The position numbers and the translations under genes are program-made. Shown here one piece after another: positions 25,659 to 34,572 of a stretch of 64,000 nt of DNA (within the stretch, counting starts at the first letter, position 1; every line of letters begins with the position of its first letter). The stretch is taken from the NCBI RefSeq assembly GCF_900156605.1, contig NZ_FTOA01000001.1, positions 62,001 through 126,000 of the forward strand, given 5' to 3'. A model generated the notes under the pieces. That model did no database searches. It worked only from the letters and a program-made list of their open reading frames with translations, and was not told where the DNA came from. The DNA is from Insolitispirillum peregrinum (GTDB lineage Bacteria; Pseudomonadota; Alphaproteobacteria; Rhodospirillales; Rhodospirillaceae).

Positions 25659-26756
25659 TTACAGGTTGAGCGGAATACGGGCCTCCAGCGGCTTGTAGGC
25701 ATCGACGCCTTCAAGGACCACGCCGTCAAAGCCAAGGTCCATCAGGGCGGCAAAGGTCTTGCCGACCAGCGCCCGCCATTCGGCGTCCCAGAACTTGACG
25801 TCATACTCGCCGGGGACAGCCACCACCGGCGAGGCAATCCAGTCCGGCGAGCCGACTTTCCAGTCATTCTTCCAGTAATAGCGGGTATCGCGGGCGTGGG
25901 CGATGTCCAGCCGGGCGAGGATCAGCCGCCGGGTGCCTACTTTCTTTTGGTGCAGTGATCTGACGTCGGCGTAGGTCAACGGGGTGCGGTCGCGGTGAAA
26001 GGCGTCCATCACCACCATGTCCCAGTTGGTCTGCCCCAGCGCAACCACCAGATCGTCCTTGGTGGTATAACCGGCGTTGCCATCCAGGAACAGGACGTTG
26101 CGGGCTTCGCCAAGGCCGTTGATGTTGTTGGAGTTCTCTCCTGTCGGAGGGTCGGCCGGGACGCGATCAAGGCCACGGGGGGACATGTCGACATGGGCCA
26201 GCACGCCGTTCTTGCGGCTTTCGGCCAGCGCCGTGCCGACCATCTGGCGGGTTTCGCAATGATCAACCGACAGGACGCTCAGGCCATTGTCCTGCAACAT
26301 GCGGATGAAGCCGACCGAGGCGGTTGAATCGACCACCGGCACGCAATACTGGTCGTTCATCACCACGCCGTCGATGGCCTTGACGTAGCGCCGGTGGGGG
26401 GAGCCCAGCGGCGTGGTGGCGACAGGAATACGCGGGTCCGGGTTGGGGTTGAGCAGGGCCTCCATTTTGACTTCCCGCTCTTCCTTGACGGTCAGGCCGA
26501 GGCCTTCGCGGGTGAGCACGATAAAGCGGGCGTTGCGGCCTTTGGCGTAATCGGACAGGCCGGTCACCAGATCGCGCAGGCTGCCGCGATAATCGGGGAT
26601 TTTCATCGGCGGTGCCAAAGGTGCGGGCGCGGGCGCAGCGGTCGGAGCCTTGCTGCTTTGGGCCAGAGCAGGCAGAACCGGGGCAGCAGCCCCGAGCAGG
26701 ATGGCCGTGGCAAGCAGGGCAGACGTGGCGAAAGAGGGCATGGTGATTACAACCAT
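25659..26756 (-). CDS. Exported GH114 / TM1410-like putative glycosidase
   Basis: The 365-residue protein has an N-terminal hydrophobic export signal ending near ALAQS and a TIM-barrel-like domain similar to the endo-alpha-1,4-polygalactosaminidase (TM1410, GH114) group: VKFWDAEWRALVGKTFAALM followed by LGFDGVVLEGVDAYKPLE. The usual Asp/Glu positions of that C-terminal motif are present. Old annotations call such proteins cysteinyl-tRNA synthetase-related, which is not supported. It overlaps the end of the FAD oxidase gene by 10 bp if the ATG at 26756 is used; the ATG at 26741 is an alternative. Substrate unknown. Confidence 0.72.
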   Translation of the reverse strand: MVVITMPSFATSALLATAILLGAAAPVLPALAQSSKAPTAAPAPAPLAPPMKIPDYRGSLRDLVTGLSDYAKGRNARFIVLTREGLGLTVKEEREVKMEALLNPNPDPRIPVATTPLGSPHRRYVKAIDGVVMNDQYCVPVVDSTASVGFIRMLQDNGLSVLSVDHCETRQMVGTALAESRKNGVLAHVDMSPRGLDRVPADPPTGENSNNINGLGEARNVLFLDGNAGYTTKDDLVVALGQTNWDMVVMDAFHRDRTPLTYADVRSLHQKKVGTRRLILARLDIAHARDTRYYWKNDWKVGSPDWIASPVVAVPGEYDVKFWDAEWRALVGKTFAALMDLGFDGVVLEGVDAYKPLEARIPLNL

Positions 26757-27874
26757 TCAACCAGAAGACGGGCTACATGGTCGGCCAAAGGCAAGGACGA
26801 CGTCAAGCCGGGAGACTCTATTCCGTACAAAGTAAACAGACCATCAATGCCACAGTCGGTCGGGGTCTGGATCATGAAGTCGGCAGCCCCCCCCGCCAGC
26901 GCCGGTATTTTGGGCCGGACGCCACTATAGGCCGGTTGCAGAGCCTGATCCGGCAGGCCGGGCCAGTATCGGCGGATGGCGGCATAAAAGGCGTCTCCCC
27001 GGCGGGGATCAACGCGATAGTCAATCCGTGCCGGGTCGGCGTGATCCAGCCATTCGACATCGGGGCCGAACCGTCCGCGACCGGCCATGTCAACGGTATA
27101 ATGGACACCCAGCCCGCCATTGACCGGCACCGGATAGACCAGGGTTTGGAATGGCGGAGAGGTGGCAAGGTCGAAATAGTTTCCCTTGGCCAGCGTTAGC
27201 GGAGGGATATGGTCCGGGGCCAGCCCGGCAATGGTGGCGTTGACCTTTTGCGCTGACAGCCCGGCGGCATTGACCACCACCCGGCAGCGCAAGGTCATCG
27301 GCTCGGCGCCGCCGCACTCGAGTTCCAGCCCGCCAGAGGGCAGGGGACGCCCCCCCAGCACCGGGGTTTGCACAACCAGAGAGGCGCCATGCTGCTCGGC
27401 TTCGCCTAGACAGGCCAGCATCAGGCCGTGGCTGTCGATGATGGCGGTGGTCGGCGACCACAGGGCGGCAGCACAGGACAGGGCGGGTTCCCGCGCCATT
27501 GCCTGTGCGCCGTCCAGCCATTCCAGCATCACGCCATTGGCCGCGGCGGCGGCCTGAATGCTGCCCAGCCGTTCGGCTTCGGCGTCGTTGGTGGCAACGA
27601 TCAGCTTGCCGGTCACACGGTACTCAACGCCATGGTCGGCACACCATTGCGGCAGGCGACGGTTCCCTTCGACGCACAGGCGGGCTTTCAGGCTGCCAGC
27701 GGGGTAATAGATCCCGGCATGGGAAACCTCGGAATTGCGGGCACTGGTGATGGTCCCAAAGGCGCTTTCGGCCTCCAGACACAGCACACCGTACCCGGCT
27801 CGGGCGAGGGCTGCCGAGCAGGCAAGGCCGACCACACCGGCACCGATGACGGCGACGTCAATATCCCAGCTCAT
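26747..27874 (-). CDS. FAD-dependent oxidoreductase, L-2-hydroxyglutarate oxidase-like
   Basis: The 375-residue flavoprotein starts MSWDIDVAVIGAGVVGLA (FAD-binding Rossmann motif). It has the SARNSEVSHAGIYYPAGSLK block characteristic of LhgO/L2HGDH relatives, YPVPVNGGLGVHYT and a C-terminal GIESPGLTSSLPLA FAD contact. The probable role is oxidation of L-2-hydroxyglutarate or a similar 2-hydroxyacid, feeding electrons to the respiratory chain. The ATG at 27874 is chosen; an earlier ATG gives a 15-residue extension without family support. Confidence 0.85.
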   Translation of the reverse strand: MSWDIDVAVIGAGVVGLACSAALARAGYGVLCLEAESAFGTITSARNSEVSHAGIYYPAGSLKARLCVEGNRRLPQWCADHGVEYRVTGKLIVATNDAEAERLGSIQAAAAANGVMLEWLDGAQAMAREPALSCAAALWSPTTAIIDSHGLMLACLGEAEQHGASLVVQTPVLGGRPLPSGGLELECGGAEPMTLRCRVVVNAAGLSAQKVNATIAGLAPDHIPPLTLAKGNYFDLATSPPFQTLVYPVPVNGGLGVHYTVDMAGRGRFGPDVEWLDHADPARIDYRVDPRRGDAFYAAIRRYWPGLPDQALQPAYSGVRPKIPALAGGAADFMIQTPTDCGIDGLFTLYGIESPGLTSSLPLADHVARLLVEWL

Positions 27875-27930
27875 CAATGGCGTTCCTGTACGATGCAAGG
27901 CAGGGGACGGCAGGCGCAACGAAAGGGTAA

Positions 27931-29331
27931 TTACAGTTTTTCGGCGCGCCCGTTCCGCAAGGATTCAAAAAGGCCTTCGCAGACGGTGCGCAGGTTGTCA
28001 AAGTTGCGGATTGAACCGGAATCCGCCGGTGCATCCGCCTGATAGTTGTAGTTGTTGTTGAATTTGGCAGGCAGTTCAAACCAGATCGCCCGCCGGTCTT
28101 CGGCCGTAAAGAACCGTTCCAGGTCCGCGCGCGGGAACGTCTCCATCGCCAGCGTCAGGATATCGCGGGTGATGTCCTTGTTCTGGATATGGGTCAGGCT
28201 GGCGGCCAGTTCGGGGGGCAGGGCGCGGGCGGAAACGCCGATCACCCGCATGATGAAATCGGGACAGTTGACGGCATTGCTCAGTTCCTTTTCATCGCGG
28301 AACAGGGCGAACACGTCCTCGCCAAATACCGGGGTCAGGCGGCGAATGGTGGTTTCAGCACCCGTGCCGGCTTTTTTGAGGGCGGCGAAGCAATCAAGGT
28401 AGCGGGTCAGCAGCAGGTCAAAAATCCGCCGCTCTTCCTGTGGCAGTTGTTTCAGTTTGGCCTGTTCGGCAGCCTCCTCGGCCGGGTCCCGCTGCTGCTT
28501 GCTGGCCGGGCGTTGTTGCGCCATCCGGTTGGGCGAACGGGAAACCCCCAGCCTGGCTTCGGCGTAAACGCGGGCAAAGCCCTTGGCCTGGGCAATGTCT
28601 TCGGCATTCAGGCGGATCAGGTTTTCCAGATCGCGCGGTTCGGTGAAATAGGCCAGCAGGTCCCCCAGAGCCTCGACCTGACGGGTTTGCAACTGGCCGT
28701 ACAGCGGGATCAGGCGGAACTGCCTGTCGCTGTTCAGCAAGGGCTTGATCAGCTCGTACAGGCCGTGACCGGGGTATTCGTCGCGGAACTGGTCGGGGGT
28801 AAAGGTCGGTGTGCCCGAGGTCAGTTCCTTGATGCTGCCCAGCAGGCGACCGGTCAGCGATTGCCGCTTTTTTTCTTCTTCCTGCTGGTACTCGGCGGTG
28901 GCCTGACGGGCGCGGGCGGTGGCCCAGCGGCGTTCCTGCCGTTCCATGTACAGGCGGGCCGATCCATACAGATGGGCCATGATCACTTCGTCATAGGTGC
29001 GGCCACAGGGGCCGATCGGCTGCGTGCGGTCGCTGACCAGTTCGCCGGTTTCCTGATGCAGGAACAGGTCGCGGAACTGCTTTTCGCCGCGCAGTTCCCA
29101 GGCCGCCGTCAACAGGGTGGCGACCACTTCGGGGTGGCGGCGCAGAACGTCATCGACGGTGTCCAGTCCCTTGATTGGCTCGATGACCGCACCATGGCCT
29201 GCGCGTTGCAACAGGGAGCAGAGGATTTCATAGCCGATCTGGCACTGTTCACGCAGACGGGGGATGCGGCGTTCACGGCCTGAGGGGGTCTTGGCAGGCT
29301 TGCTTTCTTTGACCATCGGACTAACTCTCAT
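27931..29331 (-). CDS. Unknown protein, paired with the following gene
   Basis: A 466-residue, mostly helical, soluble protein with many charged residues and a Gln/Glu-rich segment (KQQRDPAEEAAEQAKLK, near residue 300). I recognise no domain. The N-terminal part is basic (KPAKTPSGRERRIPRLRE) and the C-terminal part holds an Asn/Tyr patch (FNNNYNYQ). It starts directly after the stop codon of the 178-residue gene; the ATG at 29316 has a better-spaced GAGAG than the one at 29331. The two genes are almost certainly co-transcribed and may form one functional unit. No transmembrane segment is visible. Confidence 0.65.
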   Translation of the reverse strand: MRVSPMVKESKPAKTPSGRERRIPRLREQCQIGYEILCSLLQRAGHGAVIEPIKGLDTVDDVLRRHPEVVATLLTAAWELRGEKQFRDLFLHQETGELVSDRTQPIGPCGRTYDEVIMAHLYGSARLYMERQERRWATARARQATAEYQQEEEKKRQSLTGRLLGSIKELTSGTPTFTPDQFRDEYPGHGLYELIKPLLNSDRQFRLIPLYGQLQTRQVEALGDLLAYFTEPRDLENLIRLNAEDIAQAKGFARVYAEARLGVSRSPNRMAQQRPASKQQRDPAEEAAEQAKLKQLPQEERRIFDLLLTRYLDCFAALKKAGTGAETTIRRLTPVFGEDVFALFRDEKELSNAVNCPDFIMRVIGVSARALPPELAASLTHIQNKDITRDILTLAMETFPRADLERFFTAEDRRAIWFELPAKFNNNYNYQADAPADSGSIRNFDNLRTVCEGLFESLRNGRAEKL

Positions 29332-29868
29332 CTATCCCAGCTCCAGCAGGGCCGGTGCCCGATCAATGATGGTGGACAAAATGCGTTCGGCCTGACGCTG
29401 TTTGGCCTGCATGTCCTCACTGATCAGTCCTTCGTAGCGTGGATCGCTTAACCAGCGATTTGCGTCATAAAGGTTTTTTATCTCGCGGACAAACACTTCA
29501 CGCGATCCGAGCGGCAGATTCGTCTCGCGAGAGAGAGCGTCCAGAAATTTCAGCGAACAGTCAAGTAATGTTGCCCAGATCTTGACTGTCAGGCCAGTAA
29601 ACCGCCTTCTGAACGGAGTTTCCGGGTCTTCGGGCAACTGTTCGAGCCGCCGTTCAATAACGATCGAAAAGGCCCAGCACTCGGAAATAAGGTCGCGGTT
29701 TTTCATGTATTGCGAGAAGTGTGACGCCATTCCTCCCTGCTTTGAGTTGTGGAGGGACAGCATCAGGCGGTCAGTGCTGGTGTTCAGGTCCTGGACTTTA
29801 TACTCCAGAATATCAAGGAAACGGCCAATTTCTGCCGTTACCTTGTTATATGCCGGAGAATGGGTCAC
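29332..29868 (-). CDS. Unknown helical protein, partner of the downstream unknown gene
   Basis: A 178-residue, helix-rich soluble protein beginning with a GTG codon (MTHSPAYNKVTAEI). There is no signal peptide and no recognised domain. A heptad-like pattern near residues 14-40 could form a short coiled coil. Codon use is slightly AT-richer than that of the neighbours. It abuts the 466-residue gene with no gap. Confidence 0.6.
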   Translation of the reverse strand: MTHSPAYNKVTAEIGRFLDILEYKVQDLNTSTDRLMLSLHNSKQGGMASHFSQYMKNRDLISECWAFSIVIERRLEQLPEDPETPFRRRFTGLTVKIWATLLDCSLKFLDALSRETNLPLGSREVFVREIKNLYDANRWLSDPRYEGLISEDMQAKQRQAERILSTIIDRAPALLELG

Positions 29869-30290
29869 CTTGTCGTGTCCTCGAATGATGAGACAGGGGG
29901 GAGTTGTCTGTACTCTGACAGATTGCCAGTCCCTTACGGCCCGGCGACGCTTTGAAATAGGGAGTCAATCGCCCTGGGGGCAGGGGGGAGGCGACTGATG
30001 GATCACATTTTAGGATGTATACCTTATTTTTAAGGAGAGTAAAAAAGGAATACCATGTGCCCACCATCACAGCGTCATTTTGCCTCTGATGTATCTCCTT
30101 GGGTTGATCTGTTTTTATTTGTGAAGCGCATAAGGTGTGCATTCTTATACTTAGGGGCCAATATTGTGCCTTTGGTGTAGGTTTCTGGTCTATGTCTGGA
30201 ATGGTTGATGGCAGAGAGAATGGTATCCGTTGCCCTGACGGCAGGTTAAGGATAAGAAAAAAGGACCGAACTGAAAGGCAGGCTGTGGTG
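29869..30290. other. AT-richer intergenic region, no gene supported
   Basis: About 420 bp between divergent genes. The part from 30000 to 30290 is visibly AT-rich. An in-frame extension of the molybdopterin gene to 30135 exists but does not resemble its family. Promoters of both genes probably lie here; no operator was identified. Confidence 0.5.
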
Positions 30291-32453
30291 ATGATGTCTT
30301 TGGCATTCCCTGTGATGTGCTGGGCTCCGGATGGCGCAAATGCAGCGCCGACGCAGGCGGAGGCGAAAAACGGGGTGAGCATTCACCATTCCGTCTGCCC
30401 CCACGATTGTCCCAGTGTGTGCGCACTGGATGTCGAGGTGGTCAACGGGGAGCGTATCGGGCGCGTGCGCGGTGCGCCGCAGGCCTATACCGACGGAGTG
30501 ATCTGCGCCAAGGTTGCCCGCTATGCCGAACGGGCCAATCATCCTGATCGCCTGACGGTGCCGCTGAAGCGCGTCGGGCCGAAGGGGAGCGGTGAATTTA
30601 CGCCGATCTCGTGGGACGAGGCGCTGGATACGGTGGCTGAGGCGTTCCGGTCAGCGGCGGACCGGCATGGCCCGGAAACCGTCTGGCCCTATTTCTACGC
30701 CGGGACCATGGGACTGGTGCAGCGGGACGGCATCGAGCGCCTGCGGCACGTGATGGGCTATTCCGAGCAGCACAAGACCTATTGCACCGCGCTGGCGACG
30801 GCAGGCTGGATGGCGGCGGCGGGCCACCGTCTGGGAACCGACGCGCGCGAAATGGCAGAGTCCGAGGTGATTGTCGTCTGGGGCGGCAACCCGGTCCATA
30901 CCCAGGTGCAGGTGATGAACTGGGTGGCGCGGGCCAAAAAGAACAACGGTGCCAGGCTGGTGGTGGTCGATCCCTACCGCACGCCGACGGCGGAAAAGGC
31001 AGACCTGCATGTGATGCTGCGACCGGGTACCGATGGGGCGCTGGCCTGTGCGGTGATGCATGTCCTGTTCCGTGATGGTTTGGCCGACCGCGACTGGATG
31101 GCTCGCTTTACCGACGAACCCGAGGCACTGGAACAGCATCTTGCTACCCGTACCCCGGAGTGGGCCGAGGCCATCACCGGCGTTCCGGCAGCGACAATTG
31201 TTGAATTTGCCCGTCTGTACGGTGGTACCAAAAAGAGCTTCCTGCGCGTCGGCTATGGCTTTACCCGCTCGCGCAACGGGGCGGTCAACATGCATGCGGT
31301 GGCCTGTCTGCCGTCGGTGACCGGTGCATGGGCCCATTATGGCGGCGGGGCGTTGTGGGGCAATGGCGGCGTGTTTGGCATCAGCAAGACCCTGATCGAG
31401 GGTCTGGACCGGCGCAGGCCGGGGGTGCGCTCGCTGGACATGAGCCGGATCGGGCCGGTGCTGGCCGGAAATCCGCAGGATCTGGGCGATGGGCCACCAG
31501 TGACGGCCATGCTGGTGCAAAGCTGCAACCCGGCGGCAGTGGCCCCGGAAACGGCGCTGGTCCGGCAGGGCTTGCTGCGCGACGACCTGTTCCTGTGCGT
31601 CCACGAACAGTTCATGACCGATACCGCCCGCTATGCCGACATTGTGCTGCCCGCCACCATGTTCACCGAACATGACGATCTGTATGTGGCCAGTGGTCAT
31701 ACCTTCCTGCAATGCCATCGTGCGGTGGTTCCGCCGCTGGGCGAATGCCGGTCGAACCATGAGGTGATTTGTGCGCTGGCCGAACGGCTGGGGGCCGATC
31801 ATCCGGGATTCCGCATGAGCGCGTGGGAGATGATTGATACCACCCTGAAAACTTCGGGCTATGAGGGGGCGGACGCCCTGCTGACGGCCCGCTGGCAGGA
31901 CAAGGCCCGCACCGGCGACGATGCCCGCTTCCTGAATGGCTTTGGTCATGCGGATGGCAAGTTCCATTTCCGCGCCGACTGGGCGGCACAGGGACCGGCC
32001 CATCACGGTCTGCCGACCCTGCCGGACCACGCGGCGGTGATCGACGAGGCCAGCGCGGAGCATCCGTTCCGTCTGGTGGCAGCGCCAGCCCGCAATTTCC
32101 TCAACAGCACCTTTACCGAAACCCCCACCAGCCAAAAGCTGGAAAAGGAACCAACCGCCCTGATCCATCCCGATGATGCCGCCGGTCTGGGGTTGGTGGA
32201 AGGCCAGCCGGTTTCGCTGGGCAACAGTCGGGGGGTGGTTGTGGTGGCGTGGAAGCCCTTTGCCGGGCTGTGCAAGGGCGTGGTGGTGGTGGAAAGCATC
32301 TGGCCCAATAAAAATTTTGCTGGCGGGTTGGGAATCAATACGCTTATTTCCGCAGAGGCAGGTTATCCCAATGGTGGTGGCGTCTTCCACGATACCGCCA
32401 TCTGGGTTCGTCCCGGTCTGGTGCCGTTTTCTTCGCTCTCGGCGTCGTCGTAA
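30291..32453 (+). CDS. Molybdopterin-dependent oxidoreductase (DMSO reductase family) with a [4Fe-4S] cluster
   Basis: The product of about 720 residues starts, in my choice, at the ATG at 30291. Near residue 36 it has the [4Fe-4S] motif CPHDCPSVC with a fourth Cys in GVICAKV. The molybdopterin-binding domain follows (IVVWGGNPVHTQVQ, LQSCNPAAVAPE, ADIVLPATMF), then the C-terminal cap domain (HPDDAAGLGLVEGQPV). A Cys in YCTALATAGW may be the molybdenum ligand. It lacks a separate iron-sulfur or anchor subunit gene next to it. Substrate unknown; related alphaproteobacterial proteins are uncharacterised. The start is uncertain because no strong ribosome binding site is seen. Confidence 0.85.
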   Translation: MMSLAFPVMCWAPDGANAAPTQAEAKNGVSIHHSVCPHDCPSVCALDVEVVNGERIGRVRGAPQAYTDGVICAKVARYAERANHPDRLTVPLKRVGPKGSGEFTPISWDEALDTVAEAFRSAADRHGPETVWPYFYAGTMGLVQRDGIERLRHVMGYSEQHKTYCTALATAGWMAAAGHRLGTDAREMAESEVIVVWGGNPVHTQVQVMNWVARAKKNNGARLVVVDPYRTPTAEKADLHVMLRPGTDGALACAVMHVLFRDGLADRDWMARFTDEPEALEQHLATRTPEWAEAITGVPAATIVEFARLYGGTKKSFLRVGYGFTRSRNGAVNMHAVACLPSVTGAWAHYGGGALWGNGGVFGISKTLIEGLDRRRPGVRSLDMSRIGPVLAGNPQDLGDGPPVTAMLVQSCNPAAVAPETALVRQGLLRDDLFLCVHEQFMTDTARYADIVLPATMFTEHDDLYVASGHTFLQCHRAVVPPLGECRSNHEVICALAERLGADHPGFRMSAWEMIDTTLKTSGYEGADALLTARWQDKARTGDDARFLNGFGHADGKFHFRADWAAQGPAHHGLPTLPDHAAVIDEASAEHPFRLVAAPARNFLNSTFTETPTSQKLEKEPTALIHPDDAAGLGLVEGQPVSLGNSRGVVVVAWKPFAGLCKGVVVVESIWPNKNFAGGLGINTLISAEAGYPNGGGVFHDTAIWVRPGLVPFSSLSASS

Positions 32454-32476
32454 ACAGTTCAGGAAGGGGAAAACCC

Positions 32477-33325
32477 ATGGAACAACAGACTCCCCCGCAT
32501 GGGCAGGGCGCCAAAAACCCCGGCAAGGCCCATGTGATTGTTGTCGGCAACGAAAAGGGTGGGTCGGGCAAGTCCACGGTGGCGATGCACCTGATTGTCA
32601 GCTTGCTGCGTGGTGGCCTGACCGTCGGGTCGGTGGACCTTGATGCCCGACAGGCCACGTTGTCGCGTTATGTGGAAAACCGCACCGCCTACGCAGAGAA
32701 ACACCAGATCCGCCTGCCGATGTCGGTCCATTATTCCATTCTGCCGTCGGGGACACAGGCCAGTGACGAACAGAACCTGCGCGAGGTGATGGAGTACCTG
32801 AACGGGTTCTGCGACACCATCGTCATTGACACGCCGGGTGCCGATACCTTCCTCAGCCGGGCCGGGCATTCCTATGCCGATACGCTGATTACCCCGCTGA
32901 ACGACAGCTTTATTGATCTGGACGTTCTGGCCCGCGTTGACCCGGAAACAATGAAGGTTCTGGGCGGCAGCCACTACACCCAGATGGTGTTCGATGTGCG
33001 CAAGCGGCGGCAGTTCCGCGATGGCGGCTCGATTGCCTGGGTGGTGCTGCGCAACCGCTTGTCGCACCTGTCGGCGCGCAGCAAGCACGAAATGGAGCGG
33101 CTGATTGGTGATCTGGCCCAGCGGCAGGGCTTTGTGCACATTCAGGGGCTGGGCGAGCGGGTGATTTACCGCGAGCTGTTCTTTTCCGGCCTGACCCTGC
33201 TGGACCTGAACAAGGACGGGGTGCAGGTGGACATGAACATGTCGCATGTGGCCGCCCGGCAGGAATTGCGGGTGTTGCTGGATGCGATCAGCAAGGCCCA
33301 GGCGGGCGGGCACCGGGCGGCGTAA
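32477..33325 (+). CDS. mipZ: Division-site positioning ATPase MipZ
   Basis: The 282-residue ParA/MinD-type ATPase has a deviant Walker A, VVGNEKGGSGKSTVAMHL (residues about 22-39), Walker B-like IVIDTPGADTFLSR and the MipZ-specific blocks PLNDSFIDLDVL, WVVLRNRL and RVIYRELFFSGLTLLDL. In Caulobacter MipZ forms a gradient from ParB at the poles and inhibits FtsZ, restricting division to mid-cell. A GGAAGGGG site precedes the ATG. It follows the molybdopterin gene by 23 bp, so read-through is possible, but the functions are unrelated. Confidence 0.95.
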   Translation: MEQQTPPHGQGAKNPGKAHVIVVGNEKGGSGKSTVAMHLIVSLLRGGLTVGSVDLDARQATLSRYVENRTAYAEKHQIRLPMSVHYSILPSGTQASDEQNLREVMEYLNGFCDTIVIDTPGADTFLSRAGHSYADTLITPLNDSFIDLDVLARVDPETMKVLGGSHYTQMVFDVRKRRQFRDGGSIAWVVLRNRLSHLSARSKHEMERLIGDLAQRQGFVHIQGLGERVIYRELFFSGLTLLDLNKDGVQVDMNMSHVAARQELRVLLDAISKAQAGGHRAA

Positions 33326-33568
33326 ATCGGACGTTCGTTTTTTTTCTGTCCCGCGGCCCGACAAGACGGCGATTCTGTGACATTGTGACCAAAACCGGGC
33401 ACTTGCCCGCCAGCCGTCAGCCAGAAGCCACGGAAAGCTTGGGGCCTTTGTGTCAGCATTGTGATGGCTTGCAGAGGCCGTCTGTCCGTGGCACAAAAAG
33501 AACAGCGGAGATCCGGTCCGCATCGTCTTCGGCAGGCCGAGCGTCTGTCATTCTTTCAAGAGGTTCTT

Positions 33569-34447
33569 ATGACCCGTCGTGTCCGCAAAGCCGTCTTCCC
33601 CGTTGCCGGGCTGGGGACGCGCTTCCTTCCCGCCACCAAGCTGGTCGCCAAGGAAATGTTGCCGGTGGTTGACAAGCCGCTGATCCAGTACGCGGTGGAA
33701 GAATGCCGGAAGGCTGGCATCGAATATTTCATTTTCATCACCGGCCGTGGCAAGGCCGTTCTGGTCGATCATTTTGACCACGCGCCCGAGCTGGAATCCC
33801 TGCTGCGTGATCGCGGCAAGCGCGAGCCGCTCGACGAGCTGCTGGGTGGCCTGCCCAAGCCGGGCACCATCGTTGCCACCCGTCAGCAGGAGCCGCTGGG
33901 TCTGGGCCACGCCGTGCATTGCGCCCGCGCCTTTATCGGTGACGAGCCGTTTGCCGTCGTTCTGCCCGACGACATGGTGATGTCGGATCGTCCCTGCATC
34001 GGCCAGCTGATCGAAGCCTGGAACGATGTTGGCGGCAACGTGGTGGCGGTGGAAAACGTCCCGGCTGACCAGACCGACAAGTACGGCATTCTGGATGTGC
34101 AGGGGCAGCAGGGCAACCTGTTCAGCGCCAAGGGGCTGGTGGAAAAGCCGGCGGTCGGAACCGCTCCGTCGACGATGGCGATCATCGGTCGCTATGTGCT
34201 CGACCCGCTGGTGATGGACGAACTGGGCCGCACCAAGCCGGGCTCGGGCGGGGAAATCCAGTTGACCGACGCGATGAATGCCACCATCGGCAAGGTGCCG
34301 TTCCACGGCCTGCAATTCGACGGCGAGCGTTTCGATTGTGGCGACAAGGTCGGCTTCCTGAAGGCCAACATCCGCTTTGCCCTGGAACGCCCGAACATGC
34401 GGGACAAGGTTGCCAGCCTGATCAAGGATATTGCGGCAACCTTGTAA
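33569..34447 (+). CDS. galU: UTP-glucose-1-phosphate uridylyltransferase
   Basis: The 292-residue nucleotidyltransferase begins MTRRVRKAVFPVAGLGTRFL, with the activating GxGTR loop and PATKLVAKEMLPVVDKPLIQ. Further signatures are FVLPDD-like VVLPDDMVM and GLVEKP. It makes UDP-glucose from UTP and glucose-1-phosphate. The start is the ATG at 33569, behind AAGAGG; an upstream in-frame extension has no support. The next genes, ugd and pgm, supply the adjacent steps. Confidence 0.96.
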   Translation: MTRRVRKAVFPVAGLGTRFLPATKLVAKEMLPVVDKPLIQYAVEECRKAGIEYFIFITGRGKAVLVDHFDHAPELESLLRDRGKREPLDELLGGLPKPGTIVATRQQEPLGLGHAVHCARAFIGDEPFAVVLPDDMVMSDRPCIGQLIEAWNDVGGNVVAVENVPADQTDKYGILDVQGQQGNLFSAKGLVEKPAVGTAPSTMAIIGRYVLDPLVMDELGRTKPGSGGEIQLTDAMNATIGKVPFHGLQFDGERFDCGDKVGFLKANIRFALERPNMRDKVASLIKDIAATL

Positions 34448-34461
34448 GCCTGCTACCCAAT

Positions 34462-34493
34462 CCGGGGCCACTGCTGTCGGTGGCCCCGGTTTC
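34462..34493 (+). terminator. Hairpin after galU
   Basis: A perfect 10-bp stem, CCGGGGCCAC / GTGGCCCCGG, followed by TTTCG. The short T-run suggests partial termination between galU and ugd. Confidence 0.7.
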
Positions 34494-34572
34494 GTCTGTA
34501 CGACGGCACTCGCGAGCGGGGGTTCCGTGGGGGAGTGCTGTCGTTTCCTCATTACGGCTTTAGGGGTTTTCC

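Noticed and set aside
30135-30290. N-terminal extension of the molybdopterin enzyme by 52 codons
   Set aside because: AT-rich, basic and Cys-containing sequence unlike the family; judged non-coding.
30651-32390. A 579-codon minus-strand frame opposite the molybdopterin oxidoreductase
   Set aside because: Antisense shadow; the plus strand has the iron-sulfur and cofactor motifs.
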